Assembly: GCA_050486405.1 (NCBI GenBank)
Contig: JBJHDF010000011.1
Location: 62,001 to 126,000 of the forward strand
Source of the DNA: JBJHDF01 sp050486405
Lineage (GTDB): Bacteria; Pseudomonadota; Gammaproteobacteria; Pseudomonadales; Cellvibrionaceae
Direction of reading: 5' to 3'
DNA length: 64,000 nt
The notes below the pieces were generated by a model. It was given only the letters and a program-made list of their open reading frames with translations. It did no database searches and was not told where the DNA came from. Below are positions 1 to 8,885 of the stretch, piece after piece. The number at the start of each line of letters is the position of its first letter. Within the stretch, counting starts at the first letter, position 1. Both the position numbers and the translations under genes were made by a program.

Positions 1-32
1 ACATAGGGGGCCTTGCCTCCGTCAATAACGTG

Positions 33-1730
33 TCAGGGAGTGGCCAGGGGCCAATTGGGAATTGCTGTGCCGTTGGTGTCGCCGGGTTGGGTATCGCCCT
101 GGTAGAAATAGAGCGGCTGTCCCCGATAGGCCCACTGCAGGCCGGCGTCCGGCCTTTCGGTGACGGTAAAGTCGCCGAAATCCGCGGCGTCGCCGGGCGC
201 ATAGAGCGGCGGCCAGGCGTCCAGGCAGGCGCCCGTACAGGCGGAAACGCCCTGGGTGTCCTGGGTGAAAGTGTAGAGGCTGAAGCCGGCCCGCTGGGTA
301 TCCGGATTGCCGTCGACATCCACCAAGTTGCCCCAGCCGACAAAGATGCCGCCGTGCTGGTCATGGGTGTGGACGGTTACCGGTGCGTCCCGGGCAATGC
401 GCCAGAGATCCACCACTTCGTCGCCGTTGACCGCGCCCGGCGCGCCGTCGCCGACAAAGAAATACAGCGGCATGCCGTGCAGTGCCCACTGGTAGTCACC
501 GGAGCCGCGTTCCACCAGGGAATAGGGGGGGTGTGCCTCGGCGCCCGCCTGGGCCATCAGCGCCGGCCAGTTGCTCAGGCATTCGGCGGTACAGTTGCTC
601 GACCCCGGCGAGTCGTTGTCGAAGGTGTAGAGGGTGAACCCGTGCCGGGCCTGCCACTGGGTTGTCTCGCCGCCGTTGTCCGGCCCGGCCACCCGGACCT
701 CGCCAGCGGCGGCCAGGGCTGAACCCCGGGGGCTGTCCACCACCTGCCAGGGCTGGGGCCGCGCCAGCTGCCAGTTGGGCACGGCGGTACCGTTGGTATC
801 GCCGGGGGCCTGGTCATTGGCGAAGAAGTACAGCGGCATGCCCTGGTAGGTCCACTGCCGCACCGGCGATTCGTGGCCATCGAGCGCCCGCTGGATGATA
901 CCCCAGGGCGGCTGGGCGGTTTCGCCGGTATCGGCCAGCAGTGGTGGCCAGAATGCCAGGCACTGGCCGGCGCAGTTGGAGACGCCGGGTTCGTCCTGGG
1001 TAAAGGTGTAAAGGGTGAATCCGTGTCGATCCTCCCGCTCCGGGCTGAAGCTGTCGTCGCCGTTGTCGGGCAGGGCCGTGAGCACCTCACCGCGGGCTAC
1101 CAGAAAAACGCCCTCAACCGGGTCGGCTTCACCGGGACCGCCGGGTTCCAGCAGTGCGGTGCGCCAGACGTCGTTGAAGCGATGCCCCTGAACATCTCCG
1201 GGGTCGCTGTCGTTGGCAAAGAAATACAGGGGCATGCCCCGCAGCGCCACCTGGAAGTGACCGTCGCCGCGCTCCACGGCGGAGAGGGGCAGTTCAAGCT
1301 CCCCGGCGTTCTGGGTGAGCAGCGGCGGCCAGGTGGTGACACACTGGGGCGCGTCGCAAACCGAAGCATGCAAGGGGTCGTTGTCGAAAGTGTACAGCGT
1401 CATGCCGTCCCGGTCCTGATCGTCGGTGATGAAATCGTCGGTGTCGGCGTCATATATCAGCACCGTGGCCATTCCTTCGCCGGCGTAGGTGCCGCCCAGA
1501 GTGGTAACCACCTTCTGCAGGGATCCGGCCAGTGGTGGCTCGGGTTCGGGTTCTGGCGCCGGTGCCGGGGGTGGTGGAGGCGGCGGGGGCGGGGTGTAGC
1601 CGCCGCTGGAAGCTCCGCCGGAACTGCTGTCGTAACTGGAACTGCCACTGGAGCCGCAGCCGACCGCCAGCATGCCCAGGGTTAGAGCGAGGCCCACGCG
1701 CATCGCTTGGGTCAAGAGTCTGTGAATCAC
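33..1730 (-). CDS. Lipoprotein with four Lipoprotein_15-type repeats
   Basis: 565-aa exported lipoprotein. The N-terminus is a signal peptide ending in a lipobox (LAVGC, Cys about residue 25), followed by a Ser/Gly stretch and a Pro-rich linker (about 45-65), typical of a tether to the outer membrane. The rest is four copies of one unit of about 85-120 residues. Each has a G-[MF]-x-LYTF motif, a Cys pair around C-x3-C, a WPPL-like motif, and a closing G-x-PLYFF...D..PG segment (about residues 108-192, 237-326, 364-447, 483-565). This matches the 'secreted repeat of unknown function' family (Lipoprotein_15, PF03640), usually found in two copies. No biochemical function is established for the family. 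A haem-lipoprotein gene lies upstream on the same strand, which hints at a redox role, but that is inference. Confidence 0.8.
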   Translation of the reverse strand: MIHRLLTQAMRVGLALTLGMLAVGCGSSGSSSYDSSSGGASSGGYTPPPPPPPPPAPAPEPEPEPPLAGSLQKVVTTLGGTYAGEGMATVLIYDADTDDFITDDQDRDGMTLYTFDNDPLHASVCDAPQCVTTWPPLLTQNAGELELPLSAVERGDGHFQVALRGMPLYFFANDSDPGDVQGHRFNDVWRTALLEPGGPGEADPVEGVFLVARGEVLTALPDNGDDSFSPEREDRHGFTLYTFTQDEPGVSNCAGQCLAFWPPLLADTGETAQPPWGIIQRALDGHESPVRQWTYQGMPLYFFANDQAPGDTNGTAVPNWQLARPQPWQVVDSPRGSALAAAGEVRVAGPDNGGETTQWQARHGFTLYTFDNDSPGSSNCTAECLSNWPALMAQAGAEAHPPYSLVERGSGDYQWALHGMPLYFFVGDGAPGAVNGDEVVDLWRIARDAPVTVHTHDQHGGIFVGWGNLVDVDGNPDTQRAGFSLYTFTQDTQGVSACTGACLDAWPPLYAPGDAADFGDFTVTERPDAGLQWAYRGQPLYFYQGDTQPGDTNGTAIPNWPLATP

Positions 1731-1824
1731 GGTATTACCTCCTCTGTGGGGCCTGATACCCGACCCGCCGGATCAACGTCGGCAGGTCGGGCCAAACGCC
1801 AGCCCGTGTTGTTGATATTGTCGA

Positions 1825-2655
1825 TCAGAACAAAACGGTAAACCGGTAGTTGCTGCCGCCGGTACCATCCCTTTCACCTTCCAACTGCCGGCCGTGCAGA
1901 TCCCGCACACTTGAGAGATGAGCGTCGTCGATCACCAGTTCAGCGCCACTGGCCGGTACCCGGGAACTGTCCAGGGAGACAGTGAGGGTCTGGTCCTCTA
2001 GTGTCACGTGGTAGTCGTCGGGCCAGACCAGCCAACGCTGGTTGTCGTCGAACAGGTAGATCTGCACCGAATCGGCGCTAAAGGTGTCCGGATCCAGGGG
2101 TCGGCTGAAGCGCAGGGTAAACAGAGCGCCACCGGTGGATTTTTGCGCCTCGGCCAGACTCAGGGTGGTGGCGTTGTCACCCAGTCCTTCCCGGGGTGCG
2201 CCATTGGCGATCCAGTCCCGGATATGACCGATCTGAGTTTGGCTCAGAGGGGTTTGAAACTGCGGCATCTGGGTGCCGGTGATGCCTGGCGCGCCCTCAA
2301 CTTTCATGACCAGATAGCTGTTGTCGGGATCCCCCGGCGCCACCCGCATCAGGCTGGGCTGCTGCTGCGACGGGTGATTGACCAGATTGTCGAAGCTGGC
2401 CTGTTCACTGCTGAGCACCAGGCCTTCCGGTGCGCCGCCGCCGGTGTGGCACTGGGCGCAGATGGGCCCGAAAATGTTCTGCTGCAGATGGGCGAGGGTA
2501 CCGGGTTCAGGACCGTTGGCAGGTGGCGGTGCGGGTTCCGGGCCCGGCATCGGTGGGGGCGTGGGTGTCCCGCCGTTGCTGGAGCCGCCGCCGCAACCGG
2601 TGGCAACACCCAGGGACAGAATCAACAATGGAAAGAGCCAGTTAAGAACGCGCAT
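1825..2655 (-). CDS. Single-haem c-type lipoprotein
   Basis: 276-aa lipoprotein with a signal peptide and lipobox (VATGC), then a Gly/Pro-rich linker. One haem-binding CxxCH motif (CAQCH) sits near residue 68 in a short domain like the planctomycete-type cytochrome c domains, with a possible distal Met in the GTQMPQ segment near residue 129. The C-terminal 120 residues form a separate, probably beta-rich domain with no motif I recognise. It is transcribed toward the Lipoprotein_15-repeat gene, 94 bases away, so the two may be co-transcribed. A periplasmic electron-transfer role is inferred from the haem site. The partner is unknown. Confidence 0.72.
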   Translation of the reverse strand: MRVLNWLFPLLILSLGVATGCGGGSSNGGTPTPPPMPGPEPAPPPANGPEPGTLAHLQQNIFGPICAQCHTGGGAPEGLVLSSEQASFDNLVNHPSQQQPSLMRVAPGDPDNSYLVMKVEGAPGITGTQMPQFQTPLSQTQIGHIRDWIANGAPREGLGDNATTLSLAEAQKSTGGALFTLRFSRPLDPDTFSADSVQIYLFDDNQRWLVWPDDYHVTLEDQTLTVSLDSSRVPASGAELVIDDAHLSSVRDLHGRQLEGERDGTGGSNYRFTVLF

Positions 2656-2818
2656 GGTTACACTCCGTTATCGCAAAGTCAGAAGGAATACCCGGACCTA
2701 CGGCGCCGGCCCCTTCCTGGTTGCAGTGTTTTTGAGACCCGGGTCCAGGGGTCGCCGTATCGCCGCCGGTGACACACCTGATAAGATGTGCCCTGACTCC
2801 AATGGAACACCAAGTGTC

Positions 2819-3631
2819 ATGAGCGAAATTGAGGAAACGGTTGTCGAGCTGACGCCCTGGTGGAAGCCGGTGAAGCTTGGCGTGGGCAGGTGCTGGCGCT
2901 ACGCCATTGGGCCGCTGACGGTCTATCTGCAGCGGCGCAGCGACGAGTGGTGGCTGGCTTCGGAGGTGGCAGCGGAATCCGAAGAGCTGTACCGGGTGGA
3001 AAGCAGCGAACTGGACGCCATACCGCAGGGGCTGAAATACAGCCGGTTTGTGTTCAAGAAGTCCCCCGGCAGCTTTTGCCTGAAACCCCGGTTGCTGGAC
3101 CGGCCGGTGGTGGTCAAGACCAACCAGGCGGTGCACATCCCCCCTGGGGAGGACATCACCTTCTATATCAGCTCACCGGTGTCCGTGGGGCTGGAGCTGG
3201 GCGAAGGCGGCGCCATACTGCTGGAAATGGCCTCCCAGCGCCTGTCCGACACCTGGTTTGGTCCCTCCACCCGGGTGGGAGAGCTGTGCTACGCCACCAA
3301 AACCCAGGCCAGGAACAACAAGCAGGACATTCCCCGCCGGCCCCACCGGGCGGTGACGCCGGTGATCATTCACAACCACGCCGCCGAGCTGCTGACCATG
3401 GACAAACTCAGCATTCCCGTGCCCTTTTTGGCGGTGTACGGCCTGCCCGATGGTAACCTCTGGACCGACCCCTTGACCCTGGAGCACCACAGCGGCCATA
3501 GCATGGCCAAGCTGAAAATTGGCGACAAACCGCCGCCGGGGGCCAACACCGGCAACCGCCTGGCCGAAGCCCGGGAAAAGCTTGCCAAGGGCGGACTGGT
3601 ACGGGCTTTTACCCATATATTTACCGACTGA
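2819..3631 (+). CDS. DUF432 family protein
   Basis: 270-aa soluble protein without signal peptide or membrane segments. The sequence matches my memory of the DUF432 family, including the start with a Trp-Trp (PWWKPVKLG) and central W-FGPSTRVGELCYA segments. I chose the ATG at 2819 over upstream in-frame codons because homology-like sequence begins there and the upstream frame runs through the promoter region. The function is unknown. An MscS-type channel gene follows 21 bases downstream on the same strand, so the protein may work with, or be controlled alongside, that channel. The family name is from recognition and was not searched. Confidence 0.65.
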   Translation: MSEIEETVVELTPWWKPVKLGVGRCWRYAIGPLTVYLQRRSDEWWLASEVAAESEELYRVESSELDAIPQGLKYSRFVFKKSPGSFCLKPRLLDRPVVVKTNQAVHIPPGEDITFYISSPVSVGLELGEGGAILLEMASQRLSDTWFGPSTRVGELCYATKTQARNNKQDIPRRPHRAVTPVIIHNHAAELLTMDKLSIPVPFLAVYGLPDGNLWTDPLTLEHHSGHSMAKLKIGDKPPPGANTGNRLAEAREKLAKGGLVRAFTHIFTD

Positions 3632-3652
3632 TCTGAGTGACGGGATCGAATC

Positions 3653-4522
3653 ATGCTGGACACATTGAGCAACCTGCTGGTCTCTGAACAATTTGGACAG
3701 GTGATCCGGGCCGGGCTGTTGTTTCTGGTGGGCTTCATCATTGCCGGTGTGGTGGCCCGGGGTGTATACAAATTGCTCGCCGGGCGGATGAATCCCCATC
3801 ACGCCACCCTGGTGCGCCGACTGGTTTACTGGGCGTTGCTCGCGTTGTTTTTCGCCTCGGCGCTGAACGAAATGGGCTTCAGTCTGGGGGTGCTGTTGGG
3901 GGCGGCCGGCGTACTCACCGTGGCCATCGGTTTTGCCTCGCAAACGTCGGCATCCAATCTCATCAGCGGCTTGTTTCTGGTGGGGGAAAAGCCTTTTCAA
4001 CTGGGGGATATCATTCGCGTCGGCGACACCACGGGCGAGGTGTTGTCCATCGATCTGCTCTCGGTCAAGCTGCGCACCTTCGACAATTTGTTCGTGCGCA
4101 TTCCCAACGAAAGTTTGATCAAGACCGAGATGACCAACCTGACCCGCTTTCCCATTCGGCGCTTCGATCTGCAAATCGGTGTGGCCTATCGCGAAAACAT
4201 CAGTCGGGTGCGCGAGGTGCTGATGCAGGTGGCGGACAACAATCCCCTCTGCCTGGATGAACCGACGCCGCTGTTTTTCTTCAACGGCTTTGGCGATTCC
4301 TCCCTGGATCTGCAATTTTCCGTCTGGACCAAGCGGGAAAACTTTCGCGACTTGCGCAACACCTTGCAGGAAGACATCAAAGTGGCGTTCGACGCCGAAG
4401 GTATCGAAATTCCCTTTCCCCACCGCACCTTGTACACCGGCAGCGAGACCGAACCCATGCCTATCCGCATCGTTCGCGATAGCGATCCGGGTGATGGCCC
4501 CGGCGAGGACAAGGTGTCCTGA
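3653..4522 (+). CDS. MscS family small-conductance mechanosensitive channel
   Basis: 289-aa inner-membrane channel that would open under membrane tension to release solutes during hypo-osmotic shock. Three hydrophobic segments lie in the first 110 residues. The third (LLGAAGVLTVAIGFA) is the Gly/Ala-rich pore helix typical of MscS. The beta domain follows, with the family signature F-x-LGD-I-x-V and G-V-L-S-I-D (about 118-140), then the mixed alpha/beta cytoplasmic vestibule. The length equals that of E. coli MscS (286 aa). It is flanked by a DUF432 gene and overlaps the following membrane-protein gene by one base. The family call is secure; substrate and gating are not known. Confidence 0.9.
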   Translation: MLDTLSNLLVSEQFGQVIRAGLLFLVGFIIAGVVARGVYKLLAGRMNPHHATLVRRLVYWALLALFFASALNEMGFSLGVLLGAAGVLTVAIGFASQTSASNLISGLFLVGEKPFQLGDIIRVGDTTGEVLSIDLLSVKLRTFDNLFVRIPNESLIKTEMTNLTRFPIRRFDLQIGVAYRENISRVREVLMQVADNNPLCLDEPTPLFFFNGFGDSSLDLQFSVWTKRENFRDLRNTLQEDIKVAFDAEGIEIPFPHRTLYTGSETEPMPIRIVRDSDPGDGPGEDKVS

Positions 4523-4986
4523 TGAGCGCAAGCCGCGCCGGTTATACCTTGCTGTGCTATTTTGCCGCCGTGGCCATCGCCGCACTTTTGGGCAGCGTGG
4601 TGCAGACGCAAATCAATCTCGCCGCCATCACCGCACTGGGCCCGGAAATATCCCTGGCCGTGCGCCTGCAGACCACCTGGTTTGACATTCTTGGCTTCGG
4701 CCCGGTGCTGGCCCTGCTGGTGGCGCCGGGATTTATCCTGGCCCTGCCGTTGGCGGCATTGTTGGCCCGGGCGCTGCCGCGCGCACGAGCGGTGCTGTTT
4801 CCGCTGGCCGGTGTCCTTGCCCTGTGGGCCGCCTTGCGCACGGTGGACGCTTTTGCGCCCATGCCCACGCTGATTGCCGCCACCCGCACCTTGCCGGGCA
4901 CACTGGCCATGGCGGCCTGTGCCGGTGTGGGGGCCTGGACGTTTCACATTCTCATGCGGCGCACCGTTGCGGGAAGTAAACAATGA
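4522..4986 (+). CDS. Small integral membrane protein, unknown function
   Basis: 154-aa protein with four predicted membrane helices (about residues 10-30, 50-75, 88-108, 125-145) and no recognised catalytic motif. The start codon overlaps the mscS stop, and its own stop overlaps the next gene's ATG (ATGA), so it is very probably translated from the same mRNA as mscS and the sugar dehydrogenase. I do not recognise the family. An ordinary inner-membrane location is inferred from hydrophobicity. Confidence 0.7.
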   Translation: MSASRAGYTLLCYFAAVAIAALLGSVVQTQINLAAITALGPEISLAVRLQTTWFDILGFGPVLALLVAPGFILALPLAALLARALPRARAVLFPLAGVLALWAALRTVDAFAPMPTLIAATRTLPGTLAMAACAGVGAWTFHILMRRTVAGSKQ

Positions 4987-6101
4987 AGCTGTATTTGTGG
5001 CTCGGGGTGCTCGGTTGGGCGTTGTTGCTGCCCCCAATGGTGCCCGCCGCCGTTTCCGATTCACCGGGCTATCGCGTGGAAACCGTGACCGAAGGTCTGG
5101 TGTTTCCCTGGTCACTGGCATTCTTGCCCGATGGCCGCAAGCTGGTCACGGAGCGCGGTGGTCAGCTGCGCGTGATTCAGGCCAATGGCGAACTGGTGCC
5201 CATCGCCGTGGCCGGACTGCCGGAGATTTTCGTCAGCGGCCAGGCCGGCCTCAAGGAAGTGGCACTGGCGCCGGATTTCCCTGACAGCGAAATGATTTAC
5301 CTCAGTTACGCCTGCGGCACCGAGCGGGCCAACAACACCTGTCTCGCCCGTGGTCGTTTTGCCGAAAACCAGTTGCACGAGGTGGAAACCATATTCACCG
5401 CGCGCCCGGCAAAAAGCGGCAATGCCCATTACGGTGGGCGCATTGCCTTTTTGCCCGACAATACTCTGGTGCTGACTCTCGGCGACGGTTTTGATTACCG
5501 CGAGCAGGCGCAAAACCCGAGCAACCATCTGGGCACCCTGGTGCGACTGCACCTGGATGGTGTGCCGCCAGCGGACAATCCGCTGGTGGGGCAACTGGAC
5601 GCGGCGCCGGAAGTCTACACCCTGGGTCATCGCAATGTGCAGGGCATTGTCTTTGACGATCAGCGCGGCCGCCTGTTGATTCACGAACACGGCCCCAGAG
5701 GTGGCGACGAACTCAATCTGGTGCGGCCCGGCAAAAACTACGGTTGGCCGATAGTCAGTCACGGTATCGACTACACCCGCGCAAAAATTACGCCGTTCAC
5801 TCAACTGCCGGGTTACGAAGACCCGCTGCTGCATTGGACACCGGCCATCGCGCCGGCGGGCATGACGCTGTATCGCGGTACCCGGTTTCCCCAATGGCAG
5901 GGGGACCTGCTGATCGCCGCTCTGGCCGGCCGGGCGGTGCACCGGGTGAGCCTCACCGAAGACGGTGCCGAAGAAAAGGAAATTCTTTTTGCGGAACTGC
6001 GTGAACGCATTCGCGACGTCCGTACCGGCCCCGATGGTGCTGTGTATCTGCTGACCGACAGCGAACGGGGCCGCCTGCTGCGCGTGGTGCCCGAACCGTG
6101 A
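4983..6101 (+). CDS. PQQ-dependent sugar dehydrogenase (soluble GDH/YliI type)
   Basis: 372-aa secreted beta-propeller of the glucose/sorbosone dehydrogenase family (PF07995). Such enzymes oxidise aldose sugars in the periplasm with pyrroloquinoline quinone. A signal peptide occupies residues 1-23. Propeller landmarks are FPWSLAFLPDG (about 40), NAHYGGRIAF (about 143), the LGHRN motif (about 210), and HGPRGGDELN (about 235) with GKNYGWP just after. The length matches YliI-like proteins (about 370 aa). It overlaps both neighbours by four bases, indicating translational coupling. No PQQ biosynthesis genes are in this window, so the cofactor source is not shown. The exact sugar cannot be read from sequence. 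Confidence 0.85.
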   Translation: MKLYLWLGVLGWALLLPPMVPAAVSDSPGYRVETVTEGLVFPWSLAFLPDGRKLVTERGGQLRVIQANGELVPIAVAGLPEIFVSGQAGLKEVALAPDFPDSEMIYLSYACGTERANNTCLARGRFAENQLHEVETIFTARPAKSGNAHYGGRIAFLPDNTLVLTLGDGFDYREQAQNPSNHLGTLVRLHLDGVPPADNPLVGQLDAAPEVYTLGHRNVQGIVFDDQRGRLLIHEHGPRGGDELNLVRPGKNYGWPIVSHGIDYTRAKITPFTQLPGYEDPLLHWTPAIAPAGMTLYRGTRFPQWQGDLLIAALAGRAVHRVSLTEDGAEEKEILFAELRERIRDVRTGPDGAVYLLTDSERGRLLRVVPEP

Positions 6102-7105
6102 ACCGGCAACGATTCCTTCCCCGGTTGGCTGTACTCTGTCTGCCTTATCTCGCTGGCTGTCAGCTGGCGGGGGAAGCGCCGCATCCGGCGGACACCGTGC
6201 GCGGCAGCGCCTATTATCTGGAGCGGCTGGCCATGCCGGAGGACAGCTTTCTGGTGGTGCGGTTGTTGCGCATGAACGATCGGTCGCCAGGCCCCTCCGT
6301 CATGAAAGTTGTCGCCGAGAAGCGCTGGCAGCAGGTGGGCAATCCACCCTACTATTTTGAGTTGCCGGTTCCCCCGGAATTTGCCGATTCGGAAAAAGTG
6401 CACCGGCTGCAAATCGATCTGTACTGGCCGAATGGTGAGCGGGTTTTTCATGCCTTGACCGAACCCCTAACGTCCCTTGCCGATGGCGATCTCGAACTGC
6501 GCCTGATCCGAACCCCGCCACCCAACAATCGCGATCACTTGGTCACAGGCGGGGTGGTGAGGCACTACCAGTGCGGCGACATTCCGGTGGATGCTTTTTA
6601 CGGGCACTTCGGTGCCTACAGCAGTTTCTCGCTGAACCTGCCGTGGACCCGACTCTTTCTCGACGTAACCGACGCCGCTTCAGAAGGCCTGTATACGGGC
6701 GACGACCACGCCTTCCACAATCGGGGTGACACCGCGCTCCTGACCCTGCCCGGCAGTGAGCCCATGGAGTGCCTGCCCCGCGCTAACCCGTCGCCATGGA
6801 CGGTGTCGAAAGACGTCGCCCTGCGCGCCGTTGGCAACGAACCGCCCTGGGTGCTGGAGCTGGGCCGGGGCGACACGCCATCGGTTCGCCTGACTCTGGA
6901 TTACGGCGCAACGAAGATTGCATTGGATGCCATCGAGCCGCTGCCGGAAGGTGAAGGGTACAGTGGTGATACTGAACGGGGTCAACTGGTTGTTGAGCTG
7001 CAGTCGGATGACTGTCCGGACTCCATGGTTGGCTGGACATTTTCCAAGTCGGTCAGAGTAAGCCTTGGTGAACAAAACCTGCTTGGTTGCGGTCGCCGTT
7101 ATTGA
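6098..7105 (+). CDS. YbaY-like lipoprotein with COG3650-type C-terminus
   Basis: 335-aa lipoprotein starting at a GTG that overlaps the stop of the preceding gene. A signal peptide with lipobox (LAGC) is followed by a domain resembling YbaY/YscW-type lipoproteins (about residues 28-135: 'RGSAYYLERLAMPEDS' and a conserved P-Y-x-FELP stretch). A middle part (about 150-220) carries a Cys pair like MliC-type lysozyme inhibitors. The C-terminal 90 residues resemble COG3650 envelope proteins and end in a GCG motif. These are resemblances seen by eye. It probably sits at the outer membrane, and an envelope-stress or hydrolase-inhibitor role is only an inference. The 3' end overlaps convergent btuF by seven bases. 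Confidence 0.65.
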   Translation: MNRQRFLPRLAVLCLPYLAGCQLAGEAPHPADTVRGSAYYLERLAMPEDSFLVVRLLRMNDRSPGPSVMKVVAEKRWQQVGNPPYYFELPVPPEFADSEKVHRLQIDLYWPNGERVFHALTEPLTSLADGDLELRLIRTPPPNNRDHLVTGGVVRHYQCGDIPVDAFYGHFGAYSSFSLNLPWTRLFLDVTDAASEGLYTGDDHAFHNRGDTALLTLPGSEPMECLPRANPSPWTVSKDVALRAVGNEPPWVLELGRGDTPSVRLTLDYGATKIALDAIEPLPEGEGYSGDTERGQLVVELQSDDCPDSMVGWTFSKSVRVSLGEQNLLGCGRRY

Positions 7106-8025
7106 AGTATGTGGAGCCGCCGCCGGGCTGTCTCCAGGTGTTCGCAGAAGGCCCGGGCGCCGTCCAGAATGCGCAGGGTGTGGCGCTGGATATGATCCGA
7201 GTGCACCACAAACAGATTGTCGTGCCGCACGGCGGTCAGTGCCGGCCAGCGCTGCCAGGCGCTCAGCCAGGGCGGCGCGGCGCCGTCGTTGCTGCTGGCG
7301 ACAATCGCGTCCGGGTTGCGCGACAGCACCGACTCCATACTGATCACCGGCGCCAGGGTGGCGGCGTCGGCGTAGACATTGCGGCCGCCGCACAGGCGGA
7401 TCACGTCGCTGACCAGATGTTCACCGTTGAGCGTCTGCAGCGGGTCGTGCCAGATCTGGTAGAGCACACTGACTTCCCCGGCATCGCCATACCGCTCGCG
7501 CAGTTCGGCAAACGCCTCAAGGTAATGGCGGGCGGTCGCGTCGGCAACGGCTTCGGTACCGGCCAATGTGCCTATATCCCGCACCGAGCGGGCCACGTCT
7601 TCCACCCGGCGCGGTTCGTCCACGTAATAAGTGAGCCCCAGCTTGTCCAGTTGCGCCACCGTCTGTTCGCCCTGGTTTGAGCCCCAGACAATAATCAGGT
7701 CCGGCTCCAGGGCGGCGATGCGTTCCAGACTGACGGCGTGAAAACTGCCCACCCGGGGCAGGGTCCGGGCGGCCTCCGGGTAGTCGCTGTAGTCCACCGC
7801 CGCCAGCAGATACTCACCGGCGCCGGCGCTGAACACGTTTTCCGTCGCGTGCGGCGACAGGGCAATGATGCGCCGTGCCGGCGCGGCCAGGCTGACCGGT
7901 CGGCCCCAGTAATCGTTCACCTGCCGTTGCTCGTCCGCGCGGCTAGCCGCCGACAGACCCGGCTCCAGTACCTGTGCCAGTACCAGGGCACCGGCAAACA
8001 GAAAGCCTTTACAGAGCCAGCGCAC
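7099..8025 (-). CDS. btuF: Vitamin B12 ABC transporter, periplasmic binding protein
   Basis: 308-aa periplasmic binding protein of the helical-backbone metal/cobalamin class. The signal peptide ends near residue 30. Landmarks are RRIIALSPHATENVFSAG (about 52-70), which matches the start of BtuF mature domains, and DLIIVWGS near 115. It would capture cobalamin or cobinamide delivered by BtuB and pass it to the BtuCD transporter. It is the last gene of the riboswitch-led operon, two bases after btuD. The cobalamin specificity rests on the riboswitch and cobO context, because sequence alone cannot exclude haem or siderophore. Confidence 0.85.
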   Translation of the reverse strand: MRWLCKGFLFAGALVLAQVLEPGLSAASRADEQRQVNDYWGRPVSLAAPARRIIALSPHATENVFSAGAGEYLLAAVDYSDYPEAARTLPRVGSFHAVSLERIAALEPDLIIVWGSNQGEQTVAQLDKLGLTYYVDEPRRVEDVARSVRDIGTLAGTEAVADATARHYLEAFAELRERYGDAGEVSVLYQIWHDPLQTLNGEHLVSDVIRLCGGRNVYADAATLAPVISMESVLSRNPDAIVASSNDGAAPPWLSAWQRWPALTAVRHDNLFVVHSDHIQRHTLRILDGARAFCEHLETARRRLHILQ

Positions 8026-8027
8026 CT

Positions 8028-8885
8028 TTATCCCCCCATCACCACAGGTTTGCCGGTGTCCGGGTGCGGCACGATCCGCACCCGGGTGTCGAACAGCTCG
8101 CCGATGCGCGCCTCGGTGACCACGTCTTGCGGTGGGCCTGCGGCGGCCAGTTGTCCGTTTTTCAGCGCCAGCAGCCGGTCGCTCCAGGCAGCGGCCAGGC
8201 CGATGTCGTGCAGGGCCATGATCACCGCCACGCCGCTGCCGGCAAAGCAGCGCACGGCCTGCATCAGTTGCTGTTGATGGCCCAGATCCAGAGCCGCCAC
8301 CGGTTCGTCCAGCAACAGCAGTCGCGGCTGGTCACTCTCCGCCCGCCAGATCTGCGCCATCACCCGGGCCAGTTGCACCCGCTGCTGTTCGCCACCGGAC
8401 AGAGATGGGTAGGTGCGCTGGGCCAGGTGCAGCACATCCAGCGCCGTCATGGCGTCCCGACACAGTTGCCAGTCCAGGGCGGCGCCGGTGCTGTGGGGAC
8501 TGCGTCCCAGCGCCACCACCTCGGCGGCGGTAAAGTCGAAGACCAACGGGTTGGCCTGGGTCAGCACCGCCAGCGTCCGCGCCCGTTCGCGCAGTGGCCA
8601 ATCCGCCAGCGCCCGACCGTTCAGGACAACCGTGCCGGCGGTGGTGGTGAGATCGCCGCTGATGAGCCGCAGCAGGCTGGTCTTGCCGGCGCCGTTGGGG
8701 CCGATCAGCGAGACGATTTCCCCGGCGTTCAGGGTCAGGGACAGCTCCTTGATCAGGGTCCGGCCCGGCAAGCGCGCCGTAACCTGATCGACCTGCAACA
8801 CCGGAGTTGCAATATGCGCGCTCATGGCTGTCTGTGCGCTCATGGCTGTCTGTGCGCTCATGGCTGTGGGAGAGCTCATGGTCAT
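8028..8885 (-). CDS. btuD: Vitamin B12 ABC transporter ATPase
   Basis: Up to 285-aa cytoplasmic ATPase of the FecE/HmuV/BtuD class that powers cobalamin import. It carries Walker A (GPNGAGKTS), the signature LSGGEQQRV, Walker B (LLLLDEP) and the switch His (ALHD). The ABC domain starts only at about residue 28. Before it lies an MSAQTA repeat encoded by 18-base tandem repeats, each providing an in-frame ATG, so the true start could be any of several (8885, 8864, 8846, 8828 or nearby). The first ATG overlaps the btuC stop by four bases, and I keep it as the outer limit. The homologous core begins near VLQVDQV. Confidence 0.85.
   Translation of the reverse strand: MTMSSPTAMSAQTAMSAQTAMSAHIATPVLQVDQVTARLPGRTLIKELSLTLNAGEIVSLIGPNGAGKTSLLRLISGDLTTTAGTVVLNGRALADWPLRERARTLAVLTQANPLVFDFTAAEVVALGRSPHSTGAALDWQLCRDAMTALDVLHLAQRTYPSLSGGEQQRVQLARVMAQIWRAESDQPRLLLLDEPVAALDLGHQQQLMQAVRCFAGSGVAVIMALHDIGLAAAWSDRLLALKNGQLAAAGPPQDVVTEARIGELFDTRVRIVPHPDTGKPVVMGG
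8818..8867 (-). repeat. 18-base tandem repeat in the btuD 5' end
   Basis: Two perfect copies of an 18-base unit (gcgctcatggctgtctgt on the plus strand) plus a 14-base partial third copy. In the btuD frame each unit encodes six residues (MSAQTA) and brings a new ATG. Unit length is a multiple of three, so gain or loss of units would not break the frame but would change the number of start codons and the length of the N-terminal tail. Confidence 0.9.

Noticed and set aside
3173..4585. A 470-codon minus-strand frame opposite DUF432 and mscS
   Set aside because: Its composition is that of antisense translation and it would span two well-supported plus-strand genes.
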